From JAFGVL01 sp963662245 (GTDB taxonomy: Bacteria; Bacteroidota; Bacteroidia; Bacteroidales; Paludibacteraceae), in the NCBI GenBank assembly GCA_963662245.2, contig CAXXVQ010000001.1:297452-361451 (forward strand): 64,000 bases of DNA, written 5' to 3'. The position numbers and the translations under genes were made by a program. The notes under the pieces were generated by a model, which saw only the letters and a list, made by a program, of their open reading frames with translations, did no database searches and had not been told where the DNA came from. This document shows positions 44,511 to 53,656 of this stretch, in pieces. The stretch's first letter is position 1. Every line of letters begins with the position of its first letter.

Positions 44511-46271
44511 ATGCAAGAAGTGAATAGACTTTTTGACCTAATCCCCTACATAAAAGAAAAGAAACATAAAAGACCAATATTTGGGTATAAAATTAACGGG
44601 GAATGGGAATTAATCGACATTGACGATTACGAAGCACGAACTAATGATATTAGCTATGGCTTAATGTATCTTGGCATACAGCCTAATGATAAAGTAGCAA
44701 TTATCAGCAACAATTGTCCTGAATGGAACATGCTTGATTTAGCAATTATGCAAATTGGAGCTATTACAATTCCTATTTATGCTACAATAAGTAAAGAGGA
44801 CTACGCATACATACTTGATCATTCAGAAATCAAAGCATTATTTATTGAAGGAAAAGAGCTACATACTAAGATTAGCCCTATCCTTCATGAAATCCCTAAT
44901 TTAAAGCACATATATACTTTTTCAGCAACTGAAGGTTTTGATTCATTAGAGCAATTACAAAAAATTGGCTCTAAAAATTCAAATCCACAAGAACTTGAAC
45001 GAAGAAAGGCTGCTGTAAAAGAACATGACATGGCTACAATTATTTACACCTCAGGCACAACAGGTAAACCCAAAGGTGTAATGTTATCTCACGCAAACTT
45101 CATTAATAATTTTAAAAACTTAACAGACATCCCTGCAGATTGGTCAGAACGAGCATTAAGTTTTCTACCACTAAGCCATGTGTATGAACGCATGATCACC
45201 TATCTGTTTCAATATATCAACATCACGGTTTATTATGCAGAAAGTTTGGCTACAATTGCAGACAACATTAAAGAAGTTAAGCCGAATATCATGTCTTGTG
45301 TACCTCGTTTACTTGAAAAAATATATGACAAGCTATATATATCCGGGCAAAAACTATCGGCACCGCAACAGAAACTTTACTACTGGGCTTTTGAAAATGC
45401 AAAAGATTATGTTTTCAGAAGAAAAACACCATTAGCACGCATTAAACATAAAATAGCAGATGTGCTCGTATACCGAAAATGGAGAGCAGCTATTGGTGGA
45501 GAGTTTGATATTCTTGTTTCTGGAGGATCTGCGATTCAACCTCATATTTCAGCATTCTTCTTAGGAATTGGGATGCCTGTTTTTGAAGGCTATGGCCTTT
45601 CAGAAACTTCTCCCGTGATTGCCGTTAGCAGAAAAGGAAAGAATCAGCACAAACCCGGTACTGTAGGCCCTATTATGCCGGGAGTTGAAGTCAAAATCGA
45701 TTTTAATAACGAAATATGCTGTAGAGGTCATAATGTAATGCTTGGTTATTATAAAGACCCTGAGAAAACACAAGAAGTTATTGATAAAGATGGATGGTTC
45801 CATACTGGTGATATGGGAATGTTTACTCCTGAAGGTTTATTACGCATTACCGGTCGCCTAAAAAGTGTATTTAAAACTTCTTTCGGCAAATACATTAATC
45901 CTCAAAAAATTGAAGAATTATTTTGTGAATCACCATATATAGAGAATATTGTAGTTGTTGGTGAAAATCAAAAATTCCCGGCTGCTCTTATTAACCCGGA
46001 TCTTTCTGTGGTAAAGAAATGGGCAAAAAGCAATAGCCTAGAAAATACAAACATAAATGAGCTATTAAATAACCCTGAGCTTAAACATATATTTAAGCAA
46101 GAAGTACAACGATACAACATCCATTTAGGAGATTGGGAACAAATAAAACGATTTGAACTCATCCCCGATGAATGGACAGTTGAGAATGGAATACTTACAC
46201 CAACACAAAAAATCAAAAGACCTGTTGTGCATCAACGGTATAAAGACATTATTGAGAAAATGTTTGCATAA
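44511..46271 (+). CDS. Long-chain fatty acid-CoA ligase (AMP-forming)
   Basis: A 586-residue member of the ANL superfamily that activates fatty acids through an acyl-adenylate. The P-loop motif is IIYTSGTTGKPKGVMLSH near residue 177, with LSFLPLSHVYER, GYGLSETSP and the hinge region GWFHTGDMGMFTPEG ... ITGRLKSVFKTSFGKYI. It resembles the Bacteroidota FAA1/FadD15-type ligases. Start ATG 44511. Likely co-transcribed with pepT. Confidence 0.93.
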   Translation: MQEVNRLFDLIPYIKEKKHKRPIFGYKINGEWELIDIDDYEARTNDISYGLMYLGIQPNDKVAIISNNCPEWNMLDLAIMQIGAITIPIYATISKEDYAYILDHSEIKALFIEGKELHTKISPILHEIPNLKHIYTFSATEGFDSLEQLQKIGSKNSNPQELERRKAAVKEHDMATIIYTSGTTGKPKGVMLSHANFINNFKNLTDIPADWSERALSFLPLSHVYERMITYLFQYINITVYYAESLATIADNIKEVKPNIMSCVPRLLEKIYDKLYISGQKLSAPQQKLYYWAFENAKDYVFRRKTPLARIKHKIADVLVYRKWRAAIGGEFDILVSGGSAIQPHISAFFLGIGMPVFEGYGLSETSPVIAVSRKGKNQHKPGTVGPIMPGVEVKIDFNNEICCRGHNVMLGYYKDPEKTQEVIDKDGWFHTGDMGMFTPEGLLRITGRLKSVFKTSFGKYINPQKIEELFCESPYIENIVVVGENQKFPAALINPDLSVVKKWAKSNSLENTNINELLNNPELKHIFKQEVQRYNIHLGDWEQIKRFELIPDEWTVENGILTPTQKIKRPVVHQRYKDIIEKMFA

Positions 46272-46316
46272 TACACATAATGTTCAAAAACATTTATCAA
46301 CAATGCTGCAATTTGT

Positions 46317-46324
46317 TAAATTTG
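46317..46324 (+). promoter_or_regulatory. -7 box upstream of the secreted 358-residue protein gene
   Basis: TAAATTTG matches TAnnTTTG and lies 22 bp before ATG 46347. Confidence 0.5.
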
Positions 46325-46346
46325 TCTAAAATACAAACACATCTGT

Positions 46347-47423
46347 ATGAAAAGAATTAACATTATCTTTTTCCTATTGATAATATCAATAGGAAATATT
46401 TTTGCACAAAGTGATGCATCAATTACAGAAGGAGCAAGTTTTAGATACTCCACAACAAAGACTATACATCAGGCTTTTGATAGTTTAATGATTTATGGTA
46501 CAGCTAAATCAAAGAAAGATACCATTAGACTATTAATCTCTAAAACTATATTCACTAGGGATACTGAAGAAAATACAATTTCAGAAGAAACCTTTGAATT
46601 AAACTCAAAGAACCAACTCACCCCAACAAGAAAACTCTTAAAAACATATGAACCTTATGGTAAGGTTATCAAAAGTATGATTTTAGAGTTTGACACTGCT
46701 AGTCAAAGTTATATTGAGACAAAAAAGACAAATTATTATTATCCCGTAAACGACATCTGTATTGAAACTAACTATTCAAAAGATGGCGATAAATGGGAAA
46801 AAACTGACTCGTTAAAAGTTATTACAACCTATAACCCTAATCAAGATCCGATAGAAGCTATCACTTATATTTTCCATAATGACAAATGGAGAAACTACAT
46901 CCGCAAAATCAACCAATTTGATGAATATAACAGAGTCGAAGAAAAAAACGAATTCTATTGGGATGGTCAGTCTTGGCAAATAAGTGAGCGTAATATTTTT
47001 GATTATGACATGAGACCAAAACTTGCTACAATAATCAATTATGATTTAAGTAGAACTTTTCCATTAAAAATCGATTTTATGGTTACTTCCGCAGGAATTC
47101 CTGTTAATATAGAACGAGTTATCTCATACTCTATGATTGTGAAACGCAATTTACCAATCATTGAAATGATTAAAGAGAATGACCCCCAGAAAAAAGAACA
47201 GGCAATTGAAAACATTCCAGACGAAAAGGTTGTTGGATTCTATGTAAATGCAGGCGATGACATTGCAACTGTATCTATATTTAGCACAACAGGAACTCTT
47301 TTAATGAAGCGTGAAATAAGAGGTACCAGCTATGTAAAACTAAATAGCGTAGGCAAAGGTGACTTCCTTGTTAAAATCACAATGGGAGAACAAACTGTAA
47401 CTAGAAAATTGAACATTAAATAG
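46347..47423 (+). CDS. Secreted protein with C-terminal T9SS-like sorting domain
   Basis: A 358-residue protein with signal peptide ending NIFAQ. The middle consists of repeated aromatic beta-strand units (TYIFHNDKWRNYIRKINQFDEYN, FYWDGQSWQISERNIFDYD) like those of Bacteroidota surface proteins. The last ~75 residues (VVGFYVNAGDDIATVSIFST, FLVKITMGEQTVTRKLNIK) resemble a type A sorting domain. No enzyme motif is seen. It precedes a Nudix gene by 5 bp. Function unknown. Confidence 0.78.
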   Translation: MKRINIIFFLLIISIGNIFAQSDASITEGASFRYSTTKTIHQAFDSLMIYGTAKSKKDTIRLLISKTIFTRDTEENTISEETFELNSKNQLTPTRKLLKTYEPYGKVIKSMILEFDTASQSYIETKKTNYYYPVNDICIETNYSKDGDKWEKTDSLKVITTYNPNQDPIEAITYIFHNDKWRNYIRKINQFDEYNRVEEKNEFYWDGQSWQISERNIFDYDMRPKLATIINYDLSRTFPLKIDFMVTSAGIPVNIERVISYSMIVKRNLPIIEMIKENDPQKKEQAIENIPDEKVVGFYVNAGDDIATVSIFSTTGTLLMKREIRGTSYVKLNSVGKGDFLVKITMGEQTVTRKLNIK

Positions 47424-47428
47424 ACTCA

Positions 47429-48076
47429 ATGACTCCTGATGACATCAGAAATAACTTGCCAAAAGAAATCGGCATAAATGGTAGAGATGAATATTTTAAC
47501 TCAGTTGTACTACTATTACTGATTCCAATAAATGGAGAATACCACATCATCTTCGAAAAGCGTGCAAAACTCATCCGTCAAGGCGGAGAAGTAAGCTTCC
47601 CCGGTGGAAAATGCGATGATGGCGATGATTCAAAGAAACAAACTGCCTTACGCGAAACTGAAGAAGAATTAGGCATTCCCCCAAACAAAATAGAAATACT
47701 GGGACAAATGGATACTGTAATTGCACCTTATGGTGTTATTATAGATGTATTTGTAGGCATTACACACATTTCTCCTGATGAAATAAAAATAAATACAGAT
47801 GAAGTAGAGTACTTTTTCACTCTACCAACAAGCTTCTTTCAAAACAATATTCCAGAAGAATATGAAGTACATACACATGTACACCCAACCATTGTAGACC
47901 CAGAGACTAAAGCTGAGATAGAACTATTCCCAACTGTTGCGTTAGGTCTCCCTCCCCGTTACCACAAACCTTGGGGTGATTTCAAAACTAAAGTTTATGT
48001 TTACACTACAGAAAATGAAATTATTTGGGGAATTACAGCTAGAATCGTGAGAGATTTTGTTAAATGCCTGAATTAA
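47429..48076 (+). CDS. Nudix hydrolase, CoA-pyrophosphatase type
   Basis: A 215-residue Nudix enzyme. The Nudix box runs from GGKCDDGDDS through ALRETEEELGI (REx2EE pattern intact), preceded by the UPF0035/NudL-type signature RQGGEVSFPGGK, typical of CoA pyrophosphatases that split CoA into 4'-phosphopantetheine and 3',5'-ADP. Start ATG 47429, 5 bp after the preceding stop, so the two genes form one transcription unit. Substrate is by family. Confidence 0.9.
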   Translation: MTPDDIRNNLPKEIGINGRDEYFNSVVLLLLIPINGEYHIIFEKRAKLIRQGGEVSFPGGKCDDGDDSKKQTALRETEEELGIPPNKIEILGQMDTVIAPYGVIIDVFVGITHISPDEIKINTDEVEYFFTLPTSFFQNNIPEEYEVHTHVHPTIVDPETKAEIELFPTVALGLPPRYHKPWGDFKTKVYVYTTENEIIWGITARIVRDFVKCLN

Positions 48077-48156
48077 GACTTGAAATACAAGTTACAATCC
48101 TATAAATTCCAACAAACAAAGAGATACGAATGAATCTGTTTATTCTTTTTTTTCAT

Positions 48157-48164
48157 TAAGTTTG
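48157..48164 (+). promoter_or_regulatory. -7 box of the outer-membrane barrel gene
   Basis: TAAGTTTG matches TAnnTTTG, 62 bp before ATG 48227. Confidence 0.5.
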
Positions 48165-48226
48165 CAAAATAAAATTAGACACATACAGAGTGTCTATAAA
48201 CCCTTACTCACTTAACAAATAAAATC

Positions 48227-48982
48227 ATGTCAGTAAAAAAACTATTTTTATCTGTTGCTATTATCTGTTCTCTATTTGGAACTGTACAAAAAGCAAATGC
48301 TCAAGCAGCTATAATTGCCCTAATATTTGGTGATCAAGTTGCTAGTGAAAAATTCAATTTAAGTATGGAACTTGGAGGAAATTTCTCTCAATATTCAGAC
48401 TTATCTAATGTTGACCAAAACAAATACGGTATCAACTTTGGTATTGCAGGAAACTTAATGCTTAATGAAAATTGGTATTTGAGTCCAACAGCCTACTTCC
48501 TTTCTGGCAGAAGCATTTCAATGGATTCATACAATTTAGCTGCAACAAATCACACTTCAACTAATTTAAACAATGAGTTTGATGGAAGAAGTGCAACTTT
48601 AGACCTTAGTTATATTGATGTACCAGTACTAGTATCTTATCAAACTAATAATAAAAAATGGCGTTTTAGTGCCGGGCCTCAAATCTCATTCTTAACTGGA
48701 TCTGATTTAACTATCAATGGTGATTATGGTGATTTAGTACAAGACTATAAATCTAAAGTTAATGATATTGATTATGGAGTACTTACCAGCATTGGATACT
48801 CTTTAGGACAAGCTAGAAAAGGAAAAGGTGTATATATTCAACTAAGATACTATCAAGGATTTTCAGATGTTTTTACCGAGAATCCTGAAACAAATAAAGC
48901 TAGTTACTTCTCATTACACTTAAGTCTTCCTTTTATTACCGAGGAGTTAGCACAAAAGAATCTTGATGCTGCAAAAAAATAA
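48227..48982 (+). CDS. Outer-membrane beta-barrel protein (PorT-like)
   Basis: A 251-residue protein with signal peptide ending KANAQ. The mature part alternates amphipathic strands with aromatic ends (FNLSMELGGNFSQYSD, INFGIAGNLMLNENWYLSPTAYF, YIDVPVLVSYQTNNKKWRFSAGPQISFL), the look of the small OMP_b-brl barrels of Bacteroidota. It probably spans the outer membrane with eight to ten strands. No partner or ligand can be named. It has its own promoter and terminator. Confidence 0.85.
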   Translation: MSVKKLFLSVAIICSLFGTVQKANAQAAIIALIFGDQVASEKFNLSMELGGNFSQYSDLSNVDQNKYGINFGIAGNLMLNENWYLSPTAYFLSGRSISMDSYNLAATNHTSTNLNNEFDGRSATLDLSYIDVPVLVSYQTNNKKWRFSAGPQISFLTGSDLTINGDYGDLVQDYKSKVNDIDYGVLTSIGYSLGQARKGKGVYIQLRYYQGFSDVFTENPETNKASYFSLHLSLPFITEELAQKNLDAAKK

Positions 48983-48998
48983 GCTCAACATACTTCAA

Positions 48999-49034
48999 AA
49001 AAAAGGTTCCTAGTTAATATTAGGAACCTTTTTT
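48999..49034. terminator. Bidirectional terminator
   Basis: A 14-bp perfect stem AAAAAAGGTTCCTA / TAGGAACCTTTTTT with an 8-nt loop separates the convergent barrel gene and the acid phosphatase gene (ends 49040). Confidence 0.88.
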
Positions 49035-49039
49035 ATTTT

Positions 49040-49822
49040 TTACTTTACATCGTTTAGTAGAGACTCTACTTCTATTTTAGCTGCTTGCATATCTATCAAA
49101 AATTGCTTGTTTGCATGAAGCTTGGCTACGACAGCTGCTGCTACTAACCTACCGGCTTTAACATCACTATCCCAGTGAGCATTACATACATTTCGGCTAA
49201 TTCCAAACTCAATACCTCGATGCAATATTGTGTCTGCTTGATTTGGAAAAATCTCTGACAATATCAAAGCCCAAGTCCAACCTATTGCAGTATGCCCAGA
49301 AGGATAAGAACCATCATTTCTTAAAGCCTGTTCATCATCAGGCGTACATATTGGCGTATTGTTAACCATAAATGGTCTTGCTCGCTTATAGTAATTCTTT
49401 GCAGAATAAGTAGATAAACCTGCATCCATAAGCGTACGACGAATTAACATATATGTGTTAGGTGTAGTCTGCTCCGAAATTAAAATTGGCAATACTGCAT
49501 TAAAGGACTCTAAAGCATTAGGAAATGAAAGATCTGCATCTTTAATAGCCTGCTCTTTACGAGCCTCATCTTTTAAGCCCACATAATAAGCAGCTTTTTC
49601 CTGATCTAACTGAAAAGCAACCGAACCTTCTTCTGGAGGTGGTGGTAATAATTTCAAACTATTTGGCAAATCTGATTTTACCAAATAACCTAATAATACA
49701 CCTTTCTTTATCTCTTTTACACCAAGCTCTACTGATGTTTTTGGAGACACTTTGGGAGTACAACTAGAAAGAAAAACTACTAGTAAGCAATAAATAACTA
49801 AACTTATTTTATTCTTTTTCAT
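49040..49822 (-). CDS. Class A acid phosphatase / PAP2 lipoprotein
   Basis: A 260-residue lipoprotein (lipobox FLSSC) from ATG 49822; the 19 extra codons upstream to a non-ATG start are discarded. The PAP2 phosphatase motifs are intact: KRARPF, PSGHTAIGW and SRNVCNAHWDSDVKAGR, in the spacing of periplasmic PhoN-type nonspecific acid phosphatases. It likely releases phosphate from organic esters in the periplasm. No phosphate-control gene is nearby. Confidence 0.92.
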   Translation of the reverse strand: MKKNKISLVIYCLLVVFLSSCTPKVSPKTSVELGVKEIKKGVLLGYLVKSDLPNSLKLLPPPPEEGSVAFQLDQEKAAYYVGLKDEARKEQAIKDADLSFPNALESFNAVLPILISEQTTPNTYMLIRRTLMDAGLSTYSAKNYYKRARPFMVNNTPICTPDDEQALRNDGSYPSGHTAIGWTWALILSEIFPNQADTILHRGIEFGISRNVCNAHWDSDVKAGRLVAAAVVAKLHANKQFLIDMQAAKIEVESLLNDVK

Positions 49823-49853
49823 TTGTTCTATTTTAAATTTATTTATAAAAAAC

Positions 49854-49978
49854 AATGGGGCTGTCAAAAAAAAGAGCAATTCCTCTACGAGAATTAATTA
49901 TTTAAAATTTTTCTTTGATTGACCTCGAAAGAAAACAACAAAAAAGAGGCTATCCATTACTTTTTGGACAGCCCCATT
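49854..49978. repeat. 125-bp segment with 12-bp perfect inverted ends
   Basis: AATGGGGCTGTC at 49854-49865 and GACAGCCCCATT at 49967-49978 are exact reverse complements. The right arm is also one side of the terminator at 49940-49975. The same GGGGCTGTCC word forms the terminator at 58217-58252. It could be a small non-autonomous repeat or a duplicated terminator arm. Confidence 0.5.
49940..49975 (-). terminator. Terminator of the DUF1254 gene
   Basis: On the minus strand GGGGCTGTCC / GGATAGCCTC pair over 10 bp with two G-U pairs, a 10-nt loop and a following TTTTTTG. Confidence 0.8.
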
Positions 49979-49998
49979 TATAATTCATGCAATAAATA

Positions 49999-51423
49999 TT
50001 AATTTACTTTTTTAACTGGCGCTGGGTTCCATGTACCATCAAAAACTGTTTCTTTTGGCCAATACAAACGCATTGTAAGCTCAAATGTACCGCTTTGTGG
50101 AGCTGGCAACCAATTTGATTCTTTATCTTTTCCTGGATTTTCTTTTTGAATATAAATATCCAAAGAACCATCATTATTATACTTCAACCCTTCCGTTCTA
50201 TCTCCAATAGCAAATCTATGTATTGGATTTGCTGCTAAAAAGTTTTTATCGTTATACATTGTCAACGACCAGAATGCATTTACTGGAGGAATTTCATCTT
50301 TTGAAAAATGAAGTACATATTTATTTTCGGATGTCAATTGATTTCCGTCAGAATCTAATGCTGTGTTTGGATATGCTGCATCTGCTTGAAGATTCGCACC
50401 AAGACCATATAAAGCAATTAGTGCACGATAGTTATAATCTGTACCAAAGTTTCCTAAAGCTGGATTAGTGATTGTAGATGTACTCCAACCATTCACTTTA
50501 CCTCCAGCACCAGTCATAACTTTTTTGAATGCACCAACCATTTTTTGTGGAATAGAATCTAATCTTGCGATTAACTCATCACTAAATCCAGATGTATCAA
50601 ATTCTTTACCTGGTTCAATACCAATAGTAGCCATTTCTTTTACAATTGCTGAATCAGCTTCAAATGCAGGGTTTTCAACCATTAATTCAGACATTCTTGT
50701 AAAGAAAGCTTTAGCTGACATAGCTGCAACATCTTTAACAGGAACTATTTTTGAATACTCTTCAACTACTGTAGATTTTAGTGCAACATAATCCGCATTA
50801 CCAAATTCTTTTAATGGCACTAATTTAATCTCATCTTGAATAGCTTTCACAGTAGTAGCACCATCCTCTGGACTATTTACCTGAACACGACCAATAATCC
50901 AAACCATTGCTGTCGGAGCTTTTATCAACTCCATTCCTTCAGGAACTTCTCCATTCCATTTCGGACCTGCAATTAAAAATGTATGAGCCTCAGTTCCAGT
51001 AGTTCTTGTTCCTGGAGAAGTAAATACATTAGAATACGCATCAAGCATTGGCAATAAATAATATCTGTCAGTTGCTGGCACTGTAAGCACCATTGGCTCA
51101 TCTTTAAGGTCTAACCAAGATATTGAATAATAAGTATCTACATTAGGTTTCACCACATCAGTAAACTTATCATCAGGAAATTCACTTGCATGTCCTATTT
51201 GATTAATTGGAGCTGCACTTTTTCCTACAATTACAGCTGGGACATTAGCCCCTACCTTCTCAGTTAAATCCATTATCACTAAAGGATAACCATACACATA
51301 AGCCTTTGAGGCAATAGCTACAATCTCATCATCTGTCATTACTTTTTGTTTTGCACAAGATGAAACCATTGCTGCACAAACTATTAAAAACAGCAATGAG
51401 AATAATTTAAATGAATGTTTCAT
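49999..51423 (-). CDS. DUF1254/DUF1214 lipoprotein
   Basis: A 474-residue lipoprotein (lipobox VSSC, residue ~23) starting at ATG 51423. The N-terminal DUF1254 domain shows AYVYGYPLVIMDLT, FTDVVKPNVDTYYSISWLDL and YYLLPMLDAYSNVFTSPGTRTTG; the C-terminal DUF1214 domain shows PPVNAFWSLTMYNDKNFL and PAPQSGTFELTMRLYWP. The family is widespread and of unknown biochemical role. It has its own promoter and terminator and lies beside an AraC regulator that is read in the same direction. Confidence 0.92.
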   Translation of the reverse strand: MKHSFKLFSLLFLIVCAAMVSSCAKQKVMTDDEIVAIASKAYVYGYPLVIMDLTEKVGANVPAVIVGKSAAPINQIGHASEFPDDKFTDVVKPNVDTYYSISWLDLKDEPMVLTVPATDRYYLLPMLDAYSNVFTSPGTRTTGTEAHTFLIAGPKWNGEVPEGMELIKAPTAMVWIIGRVQVNSPEDGATTVKAIQDEIKLVPLKEFGNADYVALKSTVVEEYSKIVPVKDVAAMSAKAFFTRMSELMVENPAFEADSAIVKEMATIGIEPGKEFDTSGFSDELIARLDSIPQKMVGAFKKVMTGAGGKVNGWSTSTITNPALGNFGTDYNYRALIALYGLGANLQADAAYPNTALDSDGNQLTSENKYVLHFSKDEIPPVNAFWSLTMYNDKNFLAANPIHRFAIGDRTEGLKYNNDGSLDIYIQKENPGKDKESNWLPAPQSGTFELTMRLYWPKETVFDGTWNPAPVKKVN

Positions 51424-51462
51424 TTGTAATTTCTTAGTTATATTGTTAAATAAAATTTCACA

Positions 51463-51470
51463 CAAAGATA
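51463..51470 (-). promoter_or_regulatory. -7 box of the DUF1254 gene
   Basis: Minus-strand TATCTTTG matches TAnnTTTG, 39 bp upstream of ATG 51423. Confidence 0.5.
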
Positions 51471-51541
51471 GAAATTTAGATTCTATACCATAGAGTTCAG
51501 CGTCTTTATTTCACAAAAAATTCATCTATATTTATAAAAAA

Positions 51542-52378
51542 TCACCTATAATATATAGGACTTACTCCCATATGTTTTTTAAAATACTTACTTAGAAAAG
51601 ATTGATCCGGAAAATTTAAATCTTCAGCTATCTGCTGAATACTCACATTTGTAGATTTCAACAACAGCTTAATCTCCGCAATAGTATAATCATCAATAAT
51701 CTTCTTTGCTGATTTTCCATAAACTTCATTAGATATCAACGATAAATATTTGGGCGAAACATTTAGCTTTTCTGCATAAAAGCTAACTCCCCTATTAACA
51801 CTGTAATTAACTCTTAATAAACAGATAAAGTTCTTCATCACATCTTTATGACGCTTATTTTTTATCGGATTTATTAATAACTTTTGATGAATATTATTAT
51901 AAATATTCAAAAAGAAACTACGCATCATACTAAGCACAATCTCACTGCGGCAAATATTTGTATCTTCCAAAGATACTTTATAAAGCTTTTTAATAAAGTC
52001 AACATCATCATTAAATACATCAACTGGAAGATGATAGGTTGGAAACTCCTTTAAGAAAAGCACAAAACTTGGTGGAAAGCGAAACAACACCTCATCTAAG
52101 ATTTCTTCAGAACAGGTATAATAAATAACCTGTAGATCATTACTTTCAAATTTTTTCTCAAGAATTTGTCCTGGAAAAACTGATATAATCATCCCCGACT
52201 GCATATGGTATTCAATACTATCTATCTCAACATCAGCAGTTCCTAATAAAAAAAGACAAATAACACATCGTGAAATTCTAACAGGATAATTATCTAACGG
52301 AAGTTTATCTGAATACACCTTTATTGCGAAGTTCTCTTCTAGCTGAATATTTTCTCCCCAAAACTTAAACTCTTCCAT
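51542..52378 (-). CDS. AraC-family transcriptional regulator
   Basis: A 278-residue regulator from ATG 52378 (a TTG two codons upstream is ignored). Residues about 1-165 are a cupin-like sensor domain; residues about 185-278 hold the two helix-turn-helix motifs: VSFYAEKLNVSPKYLSLISNEV and IQQIAEDLNFPDQSFLSKYFKKHMGVSPIYYR. It is divergent from the RND efflux operon with a 149-bp shared upstream region, so it is the obvious candidate to control that operon (inference). Confidence 0.92.
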   Translation of the reverse strand: MEEFKFWGENIQLEENFAIKVYSDKLPLDNYPVRISRCVICLFLLGTADVEIDSIEYHMQSGMIISVFPGQILEKKFESNDLQVIYYTCSEEILDEVLFRFPPSFVLFLKEFPTYHLPVDVFNDDVDFIKKLYKVSLEDTNICRSEIVLSMMRSFFLNIYNNIHQKLLINPIKNKRHKDVMKNFICLLRVNYSVNRGVSFYAEKLNVSPKYLSLISNEVYGKSAKKIIDDYTIAEIKLLLKSTNVSIQQIAEDLNFPDQSFLSKYFKKHMGVSPIYYR

Positions 52379-52423
52379 GTACAAATTCCAATTTTAACCT
52401 ATCAATTAATAATTAAAGCTACA

Positions 52424-52454
52424 CAAATTTAATATTTATGGTAAAAATGACAAA
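52424..52454 (-). promoter_or_regulatory. Promoter of the AraC regulator gene
   Basis: On the minus strand TTTG (52451-52454), a 19-bp spacer and TAAATTTG (52424-52431) are both exact consensus elements at optimal distance, 45 bp upstream of the ATG. Confidence 0.72.
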
Positions 52455-52496
52455 TTATTAAGAAGTTCTGAAATCCACTTTCAGTTAACAAAGCAG

Positions 52497-52504
52497 TTCC
52501 TTTG
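52497..52504 (+). promoter_or_regulatory. Possible -7 box of the RND efflux operon
   Basis: TTCCTTTG differs from TAnnTTTG at one base and lies 23 bp before ATG 52528. A weak core would suit an activator-dependent promoter. Confidence 0.3.
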
Positions 52505-52527
52505 TACATTAAATTAAAATTGATGAT

Positions 52528-53649
52528 ATGAATGCAAAGAAATTATTTGTAAAAAGTTTATTAATCCTTTCTGTTTACACAATTCTGTTCTCTTGTTCAG
52601 GCGGACAACCAATTAGAAATCAGCAACCACCTACTCTTTCCGTACAAGTTCTTGATACAATAAACAAAGAACTTTTCGAAGAATATCCGGCAACCTTACG
52701 AGGAAAACAGGACATTGACATCAGACCGCAAATCTCCGGATTTGTAACTGAAGTATTAGTTGATGAAGGTGCTCTGGTAAAAAAAGGACAAATACTATTT
52801 ATTATTGACCCTGTACAATATGAAGAAGCTGTAAATGTAGCAAAAGCAAATGTTCGCGTTGCAGAATCTAGTGTTGAAACAGCTTCTCTTACTGCTAATA
52901 ACAAAAAAGAATTGGCTAAACAAAAAGTTATCAGCGACTATGATGCACAAGTTGCTGAAAATAATCTAAGACAAGCTCAATCCAATTTAGCACAAGCTAA
53001 AGCTCAACTAGTAAGTGCAGAAAAGAACTTATCCTACACTAGAATAACAAGCCCAACAGATGGAATTATTGGTAAAATTCCTTTTAGAAAAGGAGCTTTA
53101 GTTAGCCCATCAACAACAGAAGCAATGACTACAGTTTCTGAATTTTCCAGCATGTATGCCTATTTCTCAATGACTGAAAAAAAACTACTTGCTTTATCTA
53201 AAGAAAATATAAGTGCAAAAGACATAAGCAAATCATTTCCCAAAGTACAACTAAAACTTGCGGACGGAAGCATTTATAAATCAGAAGGGAAAATAGCAAC
53301 CATTAGTGGAGTTATTGACGAAAATACTGGCGCTGTAAGTATTAGAGCACTTTTCTCTAATGAAAAAGGAATCCTTAGAAGTGGTGGTACAGGAAGTATT
53401 CTACTGCCTTATCAATTAAAAGCTTGCATCAGCATTCCTCAAAGTGCAACTTATGAAATTCAAAACAAGGTATATGCATACACAGTAGACAAATCAAACA
53501 AAGTTCATAACACTGCTATTGATGTATACCCAATTAATGATGGTAAAGAATATATCGTAACCAATGGTCTGCAAGCTGGTGATAAGATTGTAACTGAAGG
53601 TGTTGGAACCTTAAAAGACGGGATGCAAATCAACATAAAACAAAACTAA
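52528..53649 (+). CDS. RND efflux periplasmic adaptor (AcrA/MexA type)
   Basis: A 373-residue lipoprotein (lipobox LFSC) of the membrane fusion family. The biotinyl-lipoyl-like halves are DIRPQISGFVTEVLVDEGALVKKGQ and ITSPTDGIIGKIPFRKGALV, with a helical hairpin of alanine/glutamine repeats between them (about 95-155) and a beta-barrel domain after. It links the inner-membrane pump with the outer-membrane channel. First gene of a three-gene operon. Confidence 0.95.
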   Translation: MNAKKLFVKSLLILSVYTILFSCSGGQPIRNQQPPTLSVQVLDTINKELFEEYPATLRGKQDIDIRPQISGFVTEVLVDEGALVKKGQILFIIDPVQYEEAVNVAKANVRVAESSVETASLTANNKKELAKQKVISDYDAQVAENNLRQAQSNLAQAKAQLVSAEKNLSYTRITSPTDGIIGKIPFRKGALVSPSTTEAMTTVSEFSSMYAYFSMTEKKLLALSKENISAKDISKSFPKVQLKLADGSIYKSEGKIATISGVIDENTGAVSIRALFSNEKGILRSGGTGSILLPYQLKACISIPQSATYEIQNKVYAYTVDKSNKVHNTAIDVYPINDGKEYIVTNGLQAGDKIVTEGVGTLKDGMQINIKQN

Positions 53650-53656
53650 GCCAAAG